DNA of 64,000 bases from NCBI GenBank assembly GCA_016806645.1, contig JACSYO010000415.1:8917501-8981500 (forward strand). Reading direction: 5' to 3'. Below the pieces are notes generated by a model. That model did not search any database, was not told where the DNA came from, and saw nothing but the letters and a program-made list of their open reading frames with translations. Position numbers and translations under genes: made by a program. Shown piece after piece: positions 38,527-49,991 of this stretch; the stretch's first letter is position 1, and every line of letters begins with the position of its first letter. The stretch is from Ophiodon elongatus (Eukaryota; Chordata; Actinopteri; Perciformes; Hexagrammidae).

Positions 38527-38758
38527 TCACATCTACTCACACACACTCAGTTCCTCCTCCCCAACCGGTGCAGTTTTTGGCATCTAAACCTCTTTGATAA
38601 CAGGTACTCACACACGCCACGAAACCCCCAAACCCTTCACGGTTCCTCCAAACTTTGCGCTGGCCGTTCCATCTCATTCCGGTCTGACTCTGATGTTTGA
38701 GGACCTCGGTTTTATTTTATTCTTTTTTTTCTTTTTTTTTTGTTGAATTAGCTTCTCA

Positions 38759-38828
<70 letters not shown>
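38759..38828. repeat. (CA)n microsatellite
   Basis: About 35 pure units. Confidence 0.96.
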
Positions 38829-38832
<4 letters not shown>

Positions 38833-39509
38833 AATTGAACGCTTCGACTGGATAGAGTTGAGGCAGCTCACTGCAGCACGCCTGCTCACATATAGCATTA
38901 GTCACAGTTGCAGTGCGATGATACCAAGGGGAATCTGCCTTTACCGTACACTGAAGCGCCTTTCACCCACTCACGATCGAGTATGGGGGAATAACAGACC
39001 AGGCAAGAATGAAGAAGCCCTCTCATTCTGGTCATCTACATATCTTAGTGGGCCAAAGTTGTTGTTTTTTTGCACACAGGAGGCAGGATACAGTCCATTC
39101 AGGAAATACGGACAAAATTCCAAATATATTGCATGAGATTGAAATCTACCAACAGCAATATTTCAAAGGCGATAGTAAAAGCCTACTCTAAACTCCTTGT
39201 ACTACACCGAGAGTGCCTATAATTTATTAGCATTTTATGACAAAGACTATAATAAAAACCAACAGGTATTATTAGGGCAGTATAAACTCCTTACGAGAAC
39301 CATATAACACCACAGGATTATCATAGAAGATAAAAAAAACAACAACATTATAGCATTTTCTCCCATTCACGCTGTGCAGCAGCTCGCAAACGGAGGAATG
39401 CACTCTCAAGAGTAGACCGTGACACCAGTAGCCTGCACATGCATACCTTATTACAATACTATAATTGCCGCATGCAAAGGTCCATGCGGACGCACGCTGC
39501 GCTGGAACC

Positions 39510-39512
39510 GTG

Positions 39513-39553
<41 letters not shown>

Positions 39554-39586
39554 GTGCGTGTGTGCGTGTGAGTGTGTGTGTGTGCG
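39510..39586. repeat. (GT)n microsatellite downstream of syngap1 exon 1
   Basis: GT with GC interruptions, about 250 bases into intron 1. Confidence 0.95.
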
Positions 39587-39695
39587 AGCATCTATCGAGA
39601 AGGCACTTCAGGCTATTTCTATGCACCTGTGGGATATGGTGCTTTTAGATATGCCTATCGCATATGATAGTGTCAGAGGGGGACGAGAGGGGCAG

Positions 39696-39750
39696 CGAGA
39701 GAGAGAGAGAGAGAGAGGAAGAGAGAGAGAGAAAGAGAGAGAGAGAGAGG
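39696..39750. repeat. (GA)n tract immediately inside syngap1 intron 1
   Basis: Starts about 80 bases after the exon 1 donor; on the gene strand it is a TC tract. Confidence 0.95.
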
Positions 39751-39832
39751 ATGTGAGGAACGGGGGAGGAGGATAGAAAAGGAAGATGCGGTGGATGACC
39801 AAAAAAATGATAAAATAACTGCTCTGTCTTAC

Positions 39833-39854
39833 CTTGAAAGGGAACATAGGACAT
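39833..39854 (-). CDS. syngap1: syngap1 first coding exon (N-terminus)
   Basis: The ATG is followed by TCC TAT GTT CCC TTT CAA and then G at a strong GTAAGA donor, phase 1. The peptide MSYVPFQ plus the split codon G|AT (Asp) matches MSYAPFRD, which begins at the internal Met16 of mammalian SynGAP. Exon 2 at 6954 starts in the complementary phase with AT, so Asp is restored exactly as in mammals. There is no in-frame ATG upstream before a stop (TAA near 39918), so translation probably starts here and the longer mammalian N-terminus is absent or lies on another exon. The 22-base coding part is too short to stand alone; the exon-2 match supports it. Confidence 0.8.
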
Positions 39855-40110
39855 GTTCCAACGGCATTGAACGTATGCTTGGCGTCTCGGCGGTCTCTCG
39901 GTGCTCAGAAGTAACGGGGAACCAAATTAGAAATAAAAAAAATTAGAGAGAAAAAAAATTAAAATAAATAAAAAAAAACACGCGATACAGTGCTATTCAC
40001 AGTTGGAGTCGAAGGAGAGGCCAATATTCCGCCGTTACAAAAACTGGCATCATAATCCACGACCGCTTATAAAGCGCCCGGTTCCCGGTGCATAAAAAAA
40101 AAATACAGGA
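39855..40110 (-). promoter_or_regulatory. candidate syngap1 5' UTR and core promoter
   Basis: Sequence just upstream of the syngap1 ATG. It is CpG-containing near the ATG (39880-39920) and has a TATA-like TTTATAAG on the minus strand near 40066-40075. Beyond it lies a GT/GA tract. No direct evidence of the start site exists in the sequence. Confidence 0.25.
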
Positions 40111-40117
40111 TGCAGAA

Positions 40118-40220
40118 ATGTGTGTGTGTGTGTGCGTGTGTGTGTGTGCGTGTGTGTGTGTGTGTGCGTGTATGTTTATTTGCACGCTGCTGTTGAGGTG
40201 TGAGGGTGAAACACGAGTGA

Positions 40221-40300
<80 letters not shown>

Positions 40301-40301
40301 A
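40118..40301. repeat. (GT)n then (GA)n tract upstream of syngap1 exon 1
   Basis: GT at 40118-40170, a unique gap, then GTGT and about 30 GA units (40231-40290). Lies 260-450 bases upstream of the ATG. Confidence 0.95.
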
Positions 40302-40430
40302 AAGGGGGTGGAGGACGGAGCAAACGCATGTGTGCGTGTTTCCGTGTGTGTGTGGGCGCGCACGTTTTCCCAAAATCTATAAGCTATCTTTAGCATATGC
40401 ATTTTTACATTCTATGCTCGCCTCTTTGAA

Positions 40431-40645
40431 TAATATATGTATATTATTAGCTAATATATATGTATATATATATATATATATATACATATATACATATATA
40501 TATATATATACTATTAGCCCTATATATATATAATTATATTGTAATTATTATTATATAAGGCTGTATAATTAGCCCTATATATAATAATATATAGGGCTAA
40601 TTATTATTATTATATAGGGCTAAAAATAATAATAATAATAATAAA
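40431..40645. repeat. AT-rich region with imperfect TA/ATT repeats and a hairpin
   Basis: TA runs, ATT repeats and repeated copies of 'attagccctatata'. Two copies at about 40567-40602 face each other as a near-perfect inverted repeat (14-bp arms). Confidence 0.9.
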
Positions 40646-41338
40646 ACATTTCAGTTTCAGTGAGGGTAAATTCACTGTACTGCTTCCGGCTACAGTATAA
40701 TGGCTACAGTAGTCGAGTGTGTGCAATGCCCCAAAGGTAGTTTATGACTTTTACATACCGTAATTTACTTACTCTAGTGAAAATATGCCTGACTTATTTG
40801 AATTCAACTTGTTCTGTGGGCTGAAATTTTAATTAATGTTTAATTAACATACATTACATAGCATTCAGGCAACGTTGGGCCTGTCATACTAATGTGTCCT
40901 GGCAACACTATAGTGTTTAAATTAGCCTCCAACATGTGATTCGGAGGTTCGCCTGCACGTGCAGCATTTAGGCTGTTAAATGGGTAACAAACTACTGTTT
41001 TGTCTCTTAAAACTCTTCGCCCTTGTAGACCTGTTGCAAACAAGCCAATTACAAGCTTCTCTGACGGCCAACGTCACGGATGTTGACAGGAACTAACAAT
41101 ACATTTTGACACTACAGGTGGATTTTACTTGACTGCAACTCCACTGACTCACTTTGGTTCCTAAACGGCGAAATGCGACGCTGGGTTTGCAAAGCACGTG
41201 ACTGAACCACAGGAACTGCATTAGGGTGAGAAGCTGTGGAGCCAAAATGGCGCCCTGAGCCGTAGTATGCCGCCTTCAGGTGACGTGGGGAAAATAACAA
41301 TTAGGCTAGTATGGGATATTATGAACGTTGCAATCATC

Positions 41339-41671
<333 letters not shown>

Positions 41672-43255
41672 TCATGCATATACAAGTTTGGCTCACTTTT
41701 GGATAATTTACAGATCTTTATATGTCTGACACGATGTTGTCTTCCTTCTCCAAAGACATGGCGCCTTTGAAACGTGGATTTCAAATCCCCCCCCAAACAA
41801 ACCGAGACAAAATTGTACTTTTTGGTGTTGCTTTCAACCAATAGCACTTGAACAAGTGAAGGCTAGCATCACCACTTCTCCCCCATATAGCTTGAGAGAG
41901 ACAAGTGAAGGCAGCACAGTGCAGCGCCAGCCTTTGGTTTTAATGTTGAGCTTTGGCCGCCACCTTGTGGCCAAAACCAGCAGCTGCAGGTGAAGCTGGG
42001 GGTCCAGAGTCCAATTTGAACCCAGTTGTGTCTTAACCCAAACACCATCTAGCTAACTGAGGGAAACAGTTTGACAGGGCAGAAGAGAGAGACAGCAAGG
42101 TGCTGATCTATACCCCTCTCTCCATTCTCCATATATCTTTTGAATTAGAGGCACGGATGTTCACGGGGACTTCATTTCTGCATCATGCCATACATTTAAG
42201 GACAGAAGGACTATGCTCCAATAACAAAATCAAATGATAAAATGTAAAAAAAATAATGTTTTACCCATCTGCCTACTCTACTTAGTTTCAATTAAATTCC
42301 TAATGCAACACACCTGTGCACCTGACGCTTGTCATGGTAAGAAACACCCAGGTGTTGCTAATAACATTAACAATGGCTCTGTATTATCAAAGTGTCGAAG
42401 CATGACAGTGAGCCAGCATGCACAATACAAGGAGCCCGAGACCGAAGCAGCTCAATGAAATTCAGACGTCATTCATTTGATCATTTACACCTGTGTTTTT
42501 CTACTGCGTGTCAAAATGCCTTTCAGATGAGGACCGCAGGACCAAAGAAGGGACTTTCCTTAATAAGTCTTGACAAGGTTGTCCTTTGAACACAACCTTT
42601 GACTCAGCAGCTGCAATGTGGGCTAATGCTTTCACAATAAAGACAAGAAGAAAAACAATTGATATTGCTTCTGCTTCCTGGAAATAAAACATGTCACAGG
42701 ACTTTTTACAGAGTATGCGGTATTAATCTCTGGAGTCATTATTTAGCATTTGCATTCACCGGGAAATCTCATTGTTTCTGGAACGAACACAAAATCAACA
42801 TCTCTCTTTCATGTTGGCAGCAGTTGTAAATTCCCCCCCCCCCCCCAAAAGTAGTAAATCTGTCCGACATGTCACATTTGGCTGTGATGTAATTTATCAT
42901 CCCCCCATCAGACTAATTTAGAGGGATTCTCGCCATCATTGTTTGATTACCACCTACGGTGGAAGTGATTGATGCCTAAAGAAAAACAGCCAGCCTCCGT
43001 CTACTAAAGCTCTGTTCCAGAGATGATGTATATGATTGTGTACTAGAGATGTGCATTATTAACCTATGAAAATATAGCATATTTAAGTGTTTTGGGGCCT
43101 TTTGTTGAGCAGTTCTCCCTATAGGTTAATAATGACCTGGGAGGTGGGTTTAATACTATTTGTTACATTTTAAGGTAATAATTCTCGTAAAAAAGAAAAC
43201 TCTTATATCATTGAGATAATCCATAAATAAACCCGGGACTCTAAATGTGCAGATT

Positions 43256-43410
43256 TTAACTGAAAGCTATTAAGGTTTCGGCTACTGGGTAATGTAATGC
43301 AGGCCTTCAGCACATACACGGGAGCCACATACCTTCGGCCATTTCGGGGATCGAACCCAGAACCCTTCGATCTTCCCATCGACCAAATCAAAGAACCAGA
43401 GAGAGACAGA
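43256..43410 (-). mobile_element. tRNA-derived SINE relic
   Basis: On the minus strand 'gggttctgggttcgatcccc' contains a good pol III B box (GGTTCGATCC). A convincing A box and a cloverleaf are missing, so it is not a tRNA gene. Confidence 0.4.
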
Positions 43411-43552
43411 ACATCAGAATGAAGCTGCAAAAACTTCATGTTCATCAAACAAAAGTTTGCAGACGTCACATTGAATCATGTCTGAGACAGTTTAGCTCTG
43501 AGACAGATTCGTACTGACAGAGTGTAATTCTTCTCTATGTGAAACACAAATT

Positions 43553-43640
43553 CCTTCGGGATCCATAGAGCTCAGCTGGTAAAAAAAAATTGCTCCACAG
43601 ACTGAAAATTGGGAGATCAAAACTCACCTGATCCCCTTGT
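43553..43640 (+). mobile_element. tRNA-derived SINE relic
   Basis: 'agctcagctggta' resembles an A box and 'gggagatcaaaactc' a degenerate B box 40-50 bases later. Confidence 0.35.
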
Positions 43641-44094
43641 ATTTTACCTCTGTCAACTCTCAGAGGACTGCTTCATAAAGGTGTCTCTTATTGTGAAAAG
43701 CCGATAACAAACTGAACCAGGATCAGTCTGAACTGGGCAAAAAAAATAAAATAAAGTTCCTTTAATGGGTTGTTACCCCTTTAAAAAAACTAAAACAAAT
43801 TAAAAATCAGGGAAAAAACCGAGATCACCAATCAAAACCCTTTAATATATTGTAATCCATTAATTCAATTAACCTGAAATCTGGTTTGTAAATGTTTATT
43901 AGTCTGTAAGATGTAGTAGGAGTTGGAGTAAGTTGCTTGATATGAAATTTGTTTTACTGCTCACCCTCAGATTAATCTTTTTCCCTCTAAATTGACTATT
44001 CACAGAAATCTTAGGTTTAATTATTAGAAGTCTTAAAAAAATACCGGCCCCTGTTCTTTGCTGTCACTATGCATTTGTTCTGAATCAATATAAG

Positions 44095-44155
44095 TGCTGT
44101 TCCAGTGGCTCGGAGGCTGAATGGATCCAGAACGAGTTTCAATCCCAGCTGGGGA
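44095..44155 (+). mobile_element. tRNA-like SINE fragment
   Basis: 'cagtggctcggaggctgaat' with 'gagtttcaatcccagctgg' as a B-box-like end. Diverged. Confidence 0.3.
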
Positions 44156-44253
44156 CCACAACGCTCTGAAAATACCACAAAAATCTTTTTAAAAAATCTT
44201 TCACAAGAAACACTAACGTTTTTAGGAGATCGACCACAAGATACAGGGTGACA

Positions 44254-44710
44254 ACAAAGCAAATTGGGTGGCATTCACTGGCTGTATGAATAGATCAGAA
44301 ATTTGAATGACGTTTTGAATGACACCTCCCGTGCTGTGTCCACTTCAAATGCATCTCTATAAAGTTCTTCCACAAAGGTAAACCCGAGGCGATCGATTAT
44401 TCTCTTGAATTCACACCCTCTTTAAAGACGACGTCCATCATTTCAGATACAAACAGGTGGCTGCCGAACATTTCCATCAGCAGGGAAAATAATGTCTGAA
44501 GTTGAGTGACAGAATAAACCAAACTCAAGCTGTACTTACTCGCTTTTTCGGGACTTTTTGACTGCGTCTCATGGTCTTCATCAGCAAATGAAACCGACTC
44601 AGGTGTCATGACGTTAAACTGCGGCGTGAACGAGAACATGTCAGGTGCTAAAGAAGTGGCGCCTGAGTCATTTCCGTCCACTGATGAAGACCAGGAGATG
44701 CGGTTGAAAG
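44254..44710 (-). other. unassigned coding-like block, possible pseudogene or unknown gene
   Basis: After a plausible acceptor (TTTTTCTTCTGAG at 44711) the minus frame reads FNRISWSSSVDGNDSGATSL, then a segment ending ETQSKSPEKA, where a GTAAGT lies at 44539. The frame continues through LFSLLMEMFGSHLFVSEMMD to a stop near 44397. A two-base shift at the AGAG just before that stop opens another stretch, IIDRLGFTFVEELYRDAFEV, continuing to about 44254. The composition is protein-like and the two frames abut, which suggests a decayed gene or missed splicing. I do not recognise the family. It may be chance. Confidence 0.3.
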
Positions 44711-44972
44711 CTCAGAAGAAAAACCTAATAAGTGGACCTTGAGTCGAGATTATTTCTTCGTCACAAGATACTGATCCCAAGGGCAAGAGTGAACTTCCAT
44801 GGCTGAAGTTGTTCTATTTGGCCTCTGAACACATCAACTGAAGAGGTTTATATTTTTGCTTCATTCAGTTGAATTATTTGCAAGTTATTGTGTTATTTTT
44901 GTTATTATTTCTATTTATTTTTTCTTAACATTTAGACTACAAATGTACCGTCTATTCCCAGTTTAGTTAACC

Positions 44973-45088
<116 letters not shown>

Positions 45089-47175
45089 ATTATCAATAGA
45101 TAAGAAACACATTGCATGAGGTGAAACTTTTTCTTTTTTATTATTCATGTTACATATTAGGTGTCAACGCAGAGTATACATGTACAAACGTAATTTCTCC
45201 AAAAAATACATCAAACTGAACTTGGACTTGACTACTTATCAGAAAAAAAAGAAGACTACATCTCCCAAAATAAATGATGTTCCTCAATGTTGATGTCTTC
45301 ATTTCCTCCTTTTTTTTGTTTTGTTTTAAACGAATCTGGTTGAGTTCCACCTCGAGTACGACCTATAACAAGCACTTGACGGGTATAGACATACCATAGA
45401 AAACACACAAATACATTCATCACCATCGCCTAGAAAGGTTCAACACACCCCTTCCCTAATAAACTACAGTCAAATAGTCACTGAGGAGGATGAGAATTGC
45501 AATCAACATAATTTTACTGGCCTGAAATGTACGCAGGAGAAAATTCAACAGGAAGGTCGGTTTTGAAATAAAATCAGAGAGATTTGCATTGGTTTGATTA
45601 TAACAGTATAAATGCTGTATTTGTCCTTCGCTTTTGTCAACTTAAACTGTAATGCAGCCTTTCCTGACAGATAAAACTGACGAATGTATACGTTTGTGTG
45701 AGTTTTATCGCACAGATTGCTGAAATAAACCTCTGTATAAAATATAAACTCTGAAACTTGCACCACAGTATTCTAGATTTATGTAACCTGTTTGCACGAA
45801 GATAAAATCCAACTCCAGCACCTCACTTGCTTTATGAATTCCTACTTAATGCCATGTTGTTGTTGTTTTTTTTTTTTTTAAATTATAGACTGTTAGACCC
45901 TGGAAGAAACTATGGGTTTGAGTTAGGAGTCGGGCCTATCAGTGTCTTCTTCACCTGTACTGTTACTTTAAACGCAAGGATCGAACTCCCTACGGCATGA
46001 AACTGAACCTGAACCTGAACTGGACCTTTAGCTGATCTTCCTGACATTTAACACCCATCAAAAACAAAACAAAGAAGAAAAAAAGGCATTCTTTCAAAGT
46101 AATTTCCATTCTGATGACTTCAAACAGACATTTCAATAACATGTATATATATATATATATTTTTGTTTGGAATGTACAGTAACATCACAGTCCTGTCCTG
46201 ATTAAAACAACTCAACGTTATAACTGGTCCTTGTTACCCATGTAGTCGTATCTGTCAACTGATAAAGAGCCATCCTCTTGTCTAGTAGCAATACGGCCTC
46301 GCTCATCTCTCCGTCGTCTGATTGGTCGACTCGGGTCGGCAGACCAACCGGCAGGTACGCAACCCATATAGGCACTATTCAACCACGTCAAAAAAATAAA
46401 ATAAAGTTATTCGATCATAGCAATATATTGTGAATATATAATTCTATCTATAAAACAAAAGCCGTCTCGTGGCTCCTATTTCTAATACAGTAGTCTAAAT
46501 GTAAATTATGTATGACAAAATCTAACATAACAAATAAGTAACCCCATAATAACATGTATACAATCTCTTATTAACATACCGCGATGAGGGGAGAAAAAAT
46601 ATGAAAACCTCCGGAGAATTTGAGTTTTTTTATGAAGTCTGAGCAGATGAAAGGGCTCAACCAATACCGTCAGAGTGCCCTTAAGCAAGGCATTAAAACT
46701 ACAATACTGTACAAGACTGGCTGTACTGCTCCGCTTCATCCTGGCCAATAAAAGGTTACTGCTTTTTTTTTCTTCACGAGCAGCCCGCAGCCACCACCCA
46801 GCTGTCATCTCTCACTGGTGAAGATGCGCCATTCATCACTGTTTATTTTCCGGGCTAATTATTCTCACTGAACTCCACGTGAACATTAACTATCAGTTGA
46901 TGAATGAGCAGTTATGACAGTGACGGCTGAAGGAAGTGTGTTGGCCACTGGCTGTTTAGCTTGCTCATTTTTGGGATATCCATGTCAAATGCTGGGGAGA
47001 GTTATTTTTATTATTACCTTTAAAAAGAACAAAGGGGTCAAATCTTAAAAGTTCTCCTTATTTAAAGTACCTACTAAGCTCTGATTTGGTGATTTGAGTC
47101 GTCTAGATTGAATTTGGTTTGAAAAGTGAATAATTTTTGACCGCCAGGCTACATATAATCCTTGTTTTTCTCAGC

Positions 47176-47394
47176 ATTTAAAGGTGCAGTGTGTGGGATT
47201 GTGGCGCCATCTAGTGGTGAGGTTGCAGATGGCAGCCAACTGATATTTCTACCATGTGCCAAGCGTGTAGGAGACCTATAGTGGCCGATGCAAATACGTG
47301 AGCTGATTATTCACTGAAGAAAACATACTTATTAATATCATATTCCCTTTCTGCAAATATAACTCCCGAAATTCTACACACTGTTCCTTTAAAT
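47176..47394. mobile_element. MITE with 24-bp terminal inverted repeats
   Basis: Left 'atttaaaggtgcagtgtgtg' against the complement of the right end, 'atttaaaggaacagtgtgta'. Internal 'gcgccatctagtggtgaggt' is a hallmark of a widespread percomorph element. About 219 bases; lies in the phf1 3' flank. Confidence 0.75.
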
Positions 47395-47503
47395 GATTAT
47401 AATTCAGTTCAAAGTTGGGTCTAACTACACATTCAAATATAGTAATTTCAATACTGTAAAAGCGCTTTTTCACAAAATGTAGCTAGTTTTGAACCTTGAT
47501 CTT

Positions 47504-47509
47504 TTTATT
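47504..47509 (-). terminator. candidate polyadenylation signal AATAAA for phf1
   Basis: This is the first AATAAA on the minus strand downstream of the phf1 stop that I noticed, about 780 bases away. Other copies lie further on (for example 45136-45141). The true 3' end cannot be fixed from sequence alone. Confidence 0.22.
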
Positions 47510-47636
47510 CAGATATGTTTTGTGCGACAAGCCACATTGAGTTGTTAATTATTTTTTTAAGTTTTTGTCCTGTTTTTAAAACATTATGCCAACATAATTC
47601 ACACCAAGCTGACTTGTATTGTTTTTATAAAATATG

Positions 47637-47783
47637 TTTTGGGAAATACGCTTAATAACGGTCTCCTGGCTGTGTCTTCATATTAACCACACAGACACCA
47701 GACTGGCATCAATCTTCTCATCGAACTCTCGGCATGAAAGCGAATAAGCATATTTTATCAAACTTTCGAACTATCCCTTTGAA
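47637..47783. mobile_element. family B MITE-like repeat, internally deleted
   Basis: Starts 'ttgggaaatacgctta' and ends 'gaataagcatattttatcaa...ttcgaactatcccttt', which is the reverse complement of the family B start at 7357. Both termini are kept and the middle is lost. Confidence 0.65.
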
Positions 47784-48289
47784 TTAGCAGCATGTTGTCT
47801 AAAAGACAAGCGGTGGAAGTTTTTCGCGATATTACTAAAGCAATGAAAAAGCAGTAATCTTTCTTTTTCTAAATTTCTTGTACTATACTGTTGCTTATCT
47901 ACAGCGCTGTATATCGACATAAGACTATAATTAAAAGACATGCTCTTCTTGAATACAATACGATTTACAAATCATCAGGAGGTTTAAATATCTTCATCCT
48001 CATCACTGTTAAACATGATAAATGCAAAGGCATATTCCAAAGTTAACAGTACAAATATCAGAGAAACACTAGCAAAGAGGGACATTTAGTAACGAGTAGT
48101 GAGTTATAATGACGTAGAATAGAGGTGAATCTATGAGAGCAACCTGGATTTGCAACGTGTAGAGATTTTTTTTTCTTTCCCTTTTTTGTTTTGTTTGTAC
48201 TTTAAACACTGCCACGTTTTACATACACAGTGTTCCTGTGGCAACTGCAAAACAGTCATTGCGTCTCGTATTTGTTTGCTCCCTTCGTG

Positions 48290-48743
48290 TCAGTACAAAT
48301 TCACGTTCTCCCACTCCACAAGGTACTGCACCTTCCCGTCTGGTGTGACGCGCCTCGCCAAGATCCTCACCGCCTCGCCTCCGCCCCAGCTCCTGGCCAC
48401 TGTCCCGTCACCCCCTCCGACTACCACCCCACCTCCTCCTCCTCCTCCTCCACCGCCACCTCCTCCTCCTCCTCCTCCTCCACCGCCGCCTCCGCCTCCT
48501 CCACCTCCGCCTCCGCCTCCGCCGCCCCCTGCGCCCATATCGGCCTGGTATGGGGGCATGTCACGTTGGATGAGGGGCTCCAGCTGCTTCTGCCCCGGCT
48601 GGTGTTGGTGGTTGTGTTGGTGTTGGTGTTGGTGTTGGTGCTGGTGCTGGTGGGAGTGGTGGTGGTGGTGGTGGTGATGGTTGCCGTTGGTGTTTAGGGG
48701 GTATGGGAAGCAAGGTGGTGGTACTCTGCAGGTGTCCTCCGCG
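48290..48743 (-). CDS. phf1: phf1 last coding exon: His/Gln and Gly tracts, C-terminal chromo-like domain
   Basis: The acceptor TTTTCCTAG precedes C-GCG-GAG-GAC. After about 21 residues come eight His in a row, then a His/Gln alternation (to residue 461), a short unique segment (KQLEPLIQRDMPPYQADMGA) and 34 consecutive Gly (485-518). The end reads AVRILARRVTPDGKVQYLVE, then WENVNLY and TGA. The final block is the conserved C-terminal domain of Polycomb-like proteins, which contacts PRC2 (SUZ12); human PHF1 ends RVLARRVRPDGSVQYLVEWGGGGIF. The Gly and His tracts are encoded by GGN and CAN repeats, so their length may differ between individuals. Confidence 0.94.
48428..48529 (-). repeat. GGN trinucleotide tract coding Gly34 in phf1
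   Basis: 102 bases of GGA/GGC/GGT/GGG codons give 34 uninterrupted glycines. Codon usage is mixed, so it is not a pure slippage-prone array throughout, although runs of GGA are present. On the plus strand it reads as CCN, explaining long accidental open frames there. Confidence 0.95.
48599..48679 (-). repeat. CAN repeat coding His8 and His/Gln alternation in phf1
   Basis: 27 codons: eight His, one Ser, then mostly alternating His-Gln with one Asn. On the plus strand it appears as GTGGTG and TGGTGT repeats. Confidence 0.93.
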
Positions 48744-49991
48744 CTAGGAAAAGAGATACAGACGAGCACCGGAGTCAGGAACAGAGACGGAATCATCCAG
48801 GTGTGGTTCACCATCTCAAACTTACTGCAACGCCATCGTTTCATTAAAATACTTTTTTAAGGTTTTGATAAAAAAAAACAGCCTGAACCATTTGTCACCA
48901 CCGTAAACATAAAGCTGCTCTAATCAAAGCTGTTATAGAAAGAATGGAGCAAAGGCAGCATTTTAGCATCTTTTGGGTCATTGTCTTGGTTTTTACGGCC
49001 TCAACTTTCGGTTCACTCTCACTGCAATCGTCCTGCGGTTTTTCAGCAAAAAGCCCTAAAAACAAAACTGCGCGCTACCTGCCCACCACCAAACGGGAAG
49101 GAGGACAACATTAGCATTAGCTGGTGGATATAGTGGAGCATTTGGCAGCTAAACAGGCAGAATATTTCCCTCAAGAGTTGAACCAAGACAGAGCTAAATG
49201 GAGAGGGTCGGGTTGCCAAAAAACGTGACTCCAAATGAATGCTAATGCTGCTCTCTGTCTGCTGGATGTGTAAATAAGCAGCTGTTTGCTAACATGTCCC
49301 TCTTATCAACTTTATTTGGTGAAAATATCTCAATGTTGGGTTTACGCTGCCCCCAAGTGGCTAAAAAATAAATAAATCAATGCAGTTTTAAACTGGAGTA
49401 ACTCGATGAAATAAATAAGAACTACTCTGTACGGGGGTCACATTTCTCGATACCAATTAAAAGCACATGACAGTTGACAGCATTTAAATATATTTCTTCT
49501 GAAAAACATCATAATACAACTCAAAAAAGGTCCAAAGGGGCCAAATGGAAAAGAAAATGGAAAAAAGTGATAACTTATTAAATGTGTCAAAGTCTTGACA
49601 ACTTTTGATATCATATGGTGATTACATGCAGTCATCTCATGTTGAAACGTATCAACAGGGACGTATTCTGCATGTAAAAGCTTGACACATGCTTATATGT
49701 AGAATTGTTATGAATTTAGTTCTAACAAATCTCTTGCTTTATGCTTAAATGTCTTTAATGCTACTCTGAAAAAAGTGCATTTTTACAAGAAAGGATACTT
49801 TAGCTTATGTGGAAGAAAATATAAAAACTGTAAATTATCTGTGCAGCTGCCAAATTGTCCTTATTTCTTATTCTGTGTATGGTGAAAAGGGTCCTCAAGA
49901 GCTGCAGTTGGGCTCGAAGACCCCACATTTAACTATATAACTCTGTATATGTCAGGCGTTACTGCACAGGAGAACAACAGAGGAGTGAAAC
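48744..49991 (-). other. phf1 last intron
   Basis: Intron between the penultimate and last coding exons. It contains a teleost interspersed repeat copy at about 49060-49395 (see that entry). The rest is AT-rich with nothing recognised. Confidence 0.85.
49060..49395. repeat. teleost interspersed repeat, family A, in the last phf1 intron
   Basis: Carries 'tagctggtggatatagtgga', 'gacagagctaaatggagag', 'ctccaaatgaatgctaatg' and 'gctgcccccaagtggc', ending near 'caatgcagtttta'. It is the most complete of the three copies. Confidence 0.7.

Larger units (their letters stand above)
6955..39832 (-). other. syngap1 intron 1 (about 32.9 kb)
   Basis: Bounded by the GTAAGA donor at 39832 and the CCAG acceptor at 6955. 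The flanking phases agree (1/1). The intron is far larger than I would expect from the human gene, whose whole span is about 33 kb. Contents are itemised in separate entries: repeats, microsatellites, a CpG-dense patch and low-repeat blocks. No internal coding exon was accepted. Confidence 0.8.

Noticed and set aside
43256..43410. Possible tRNA gene on minus
   Set aside because: Has a B box but no credible A box, acceptor stem or anticodon arm.
48150..48697. Plus-strand Pro-rich and Trp/Cys-rich frames
   Set aside because: Antisense shadows of the Gly and His tracts of phf1.
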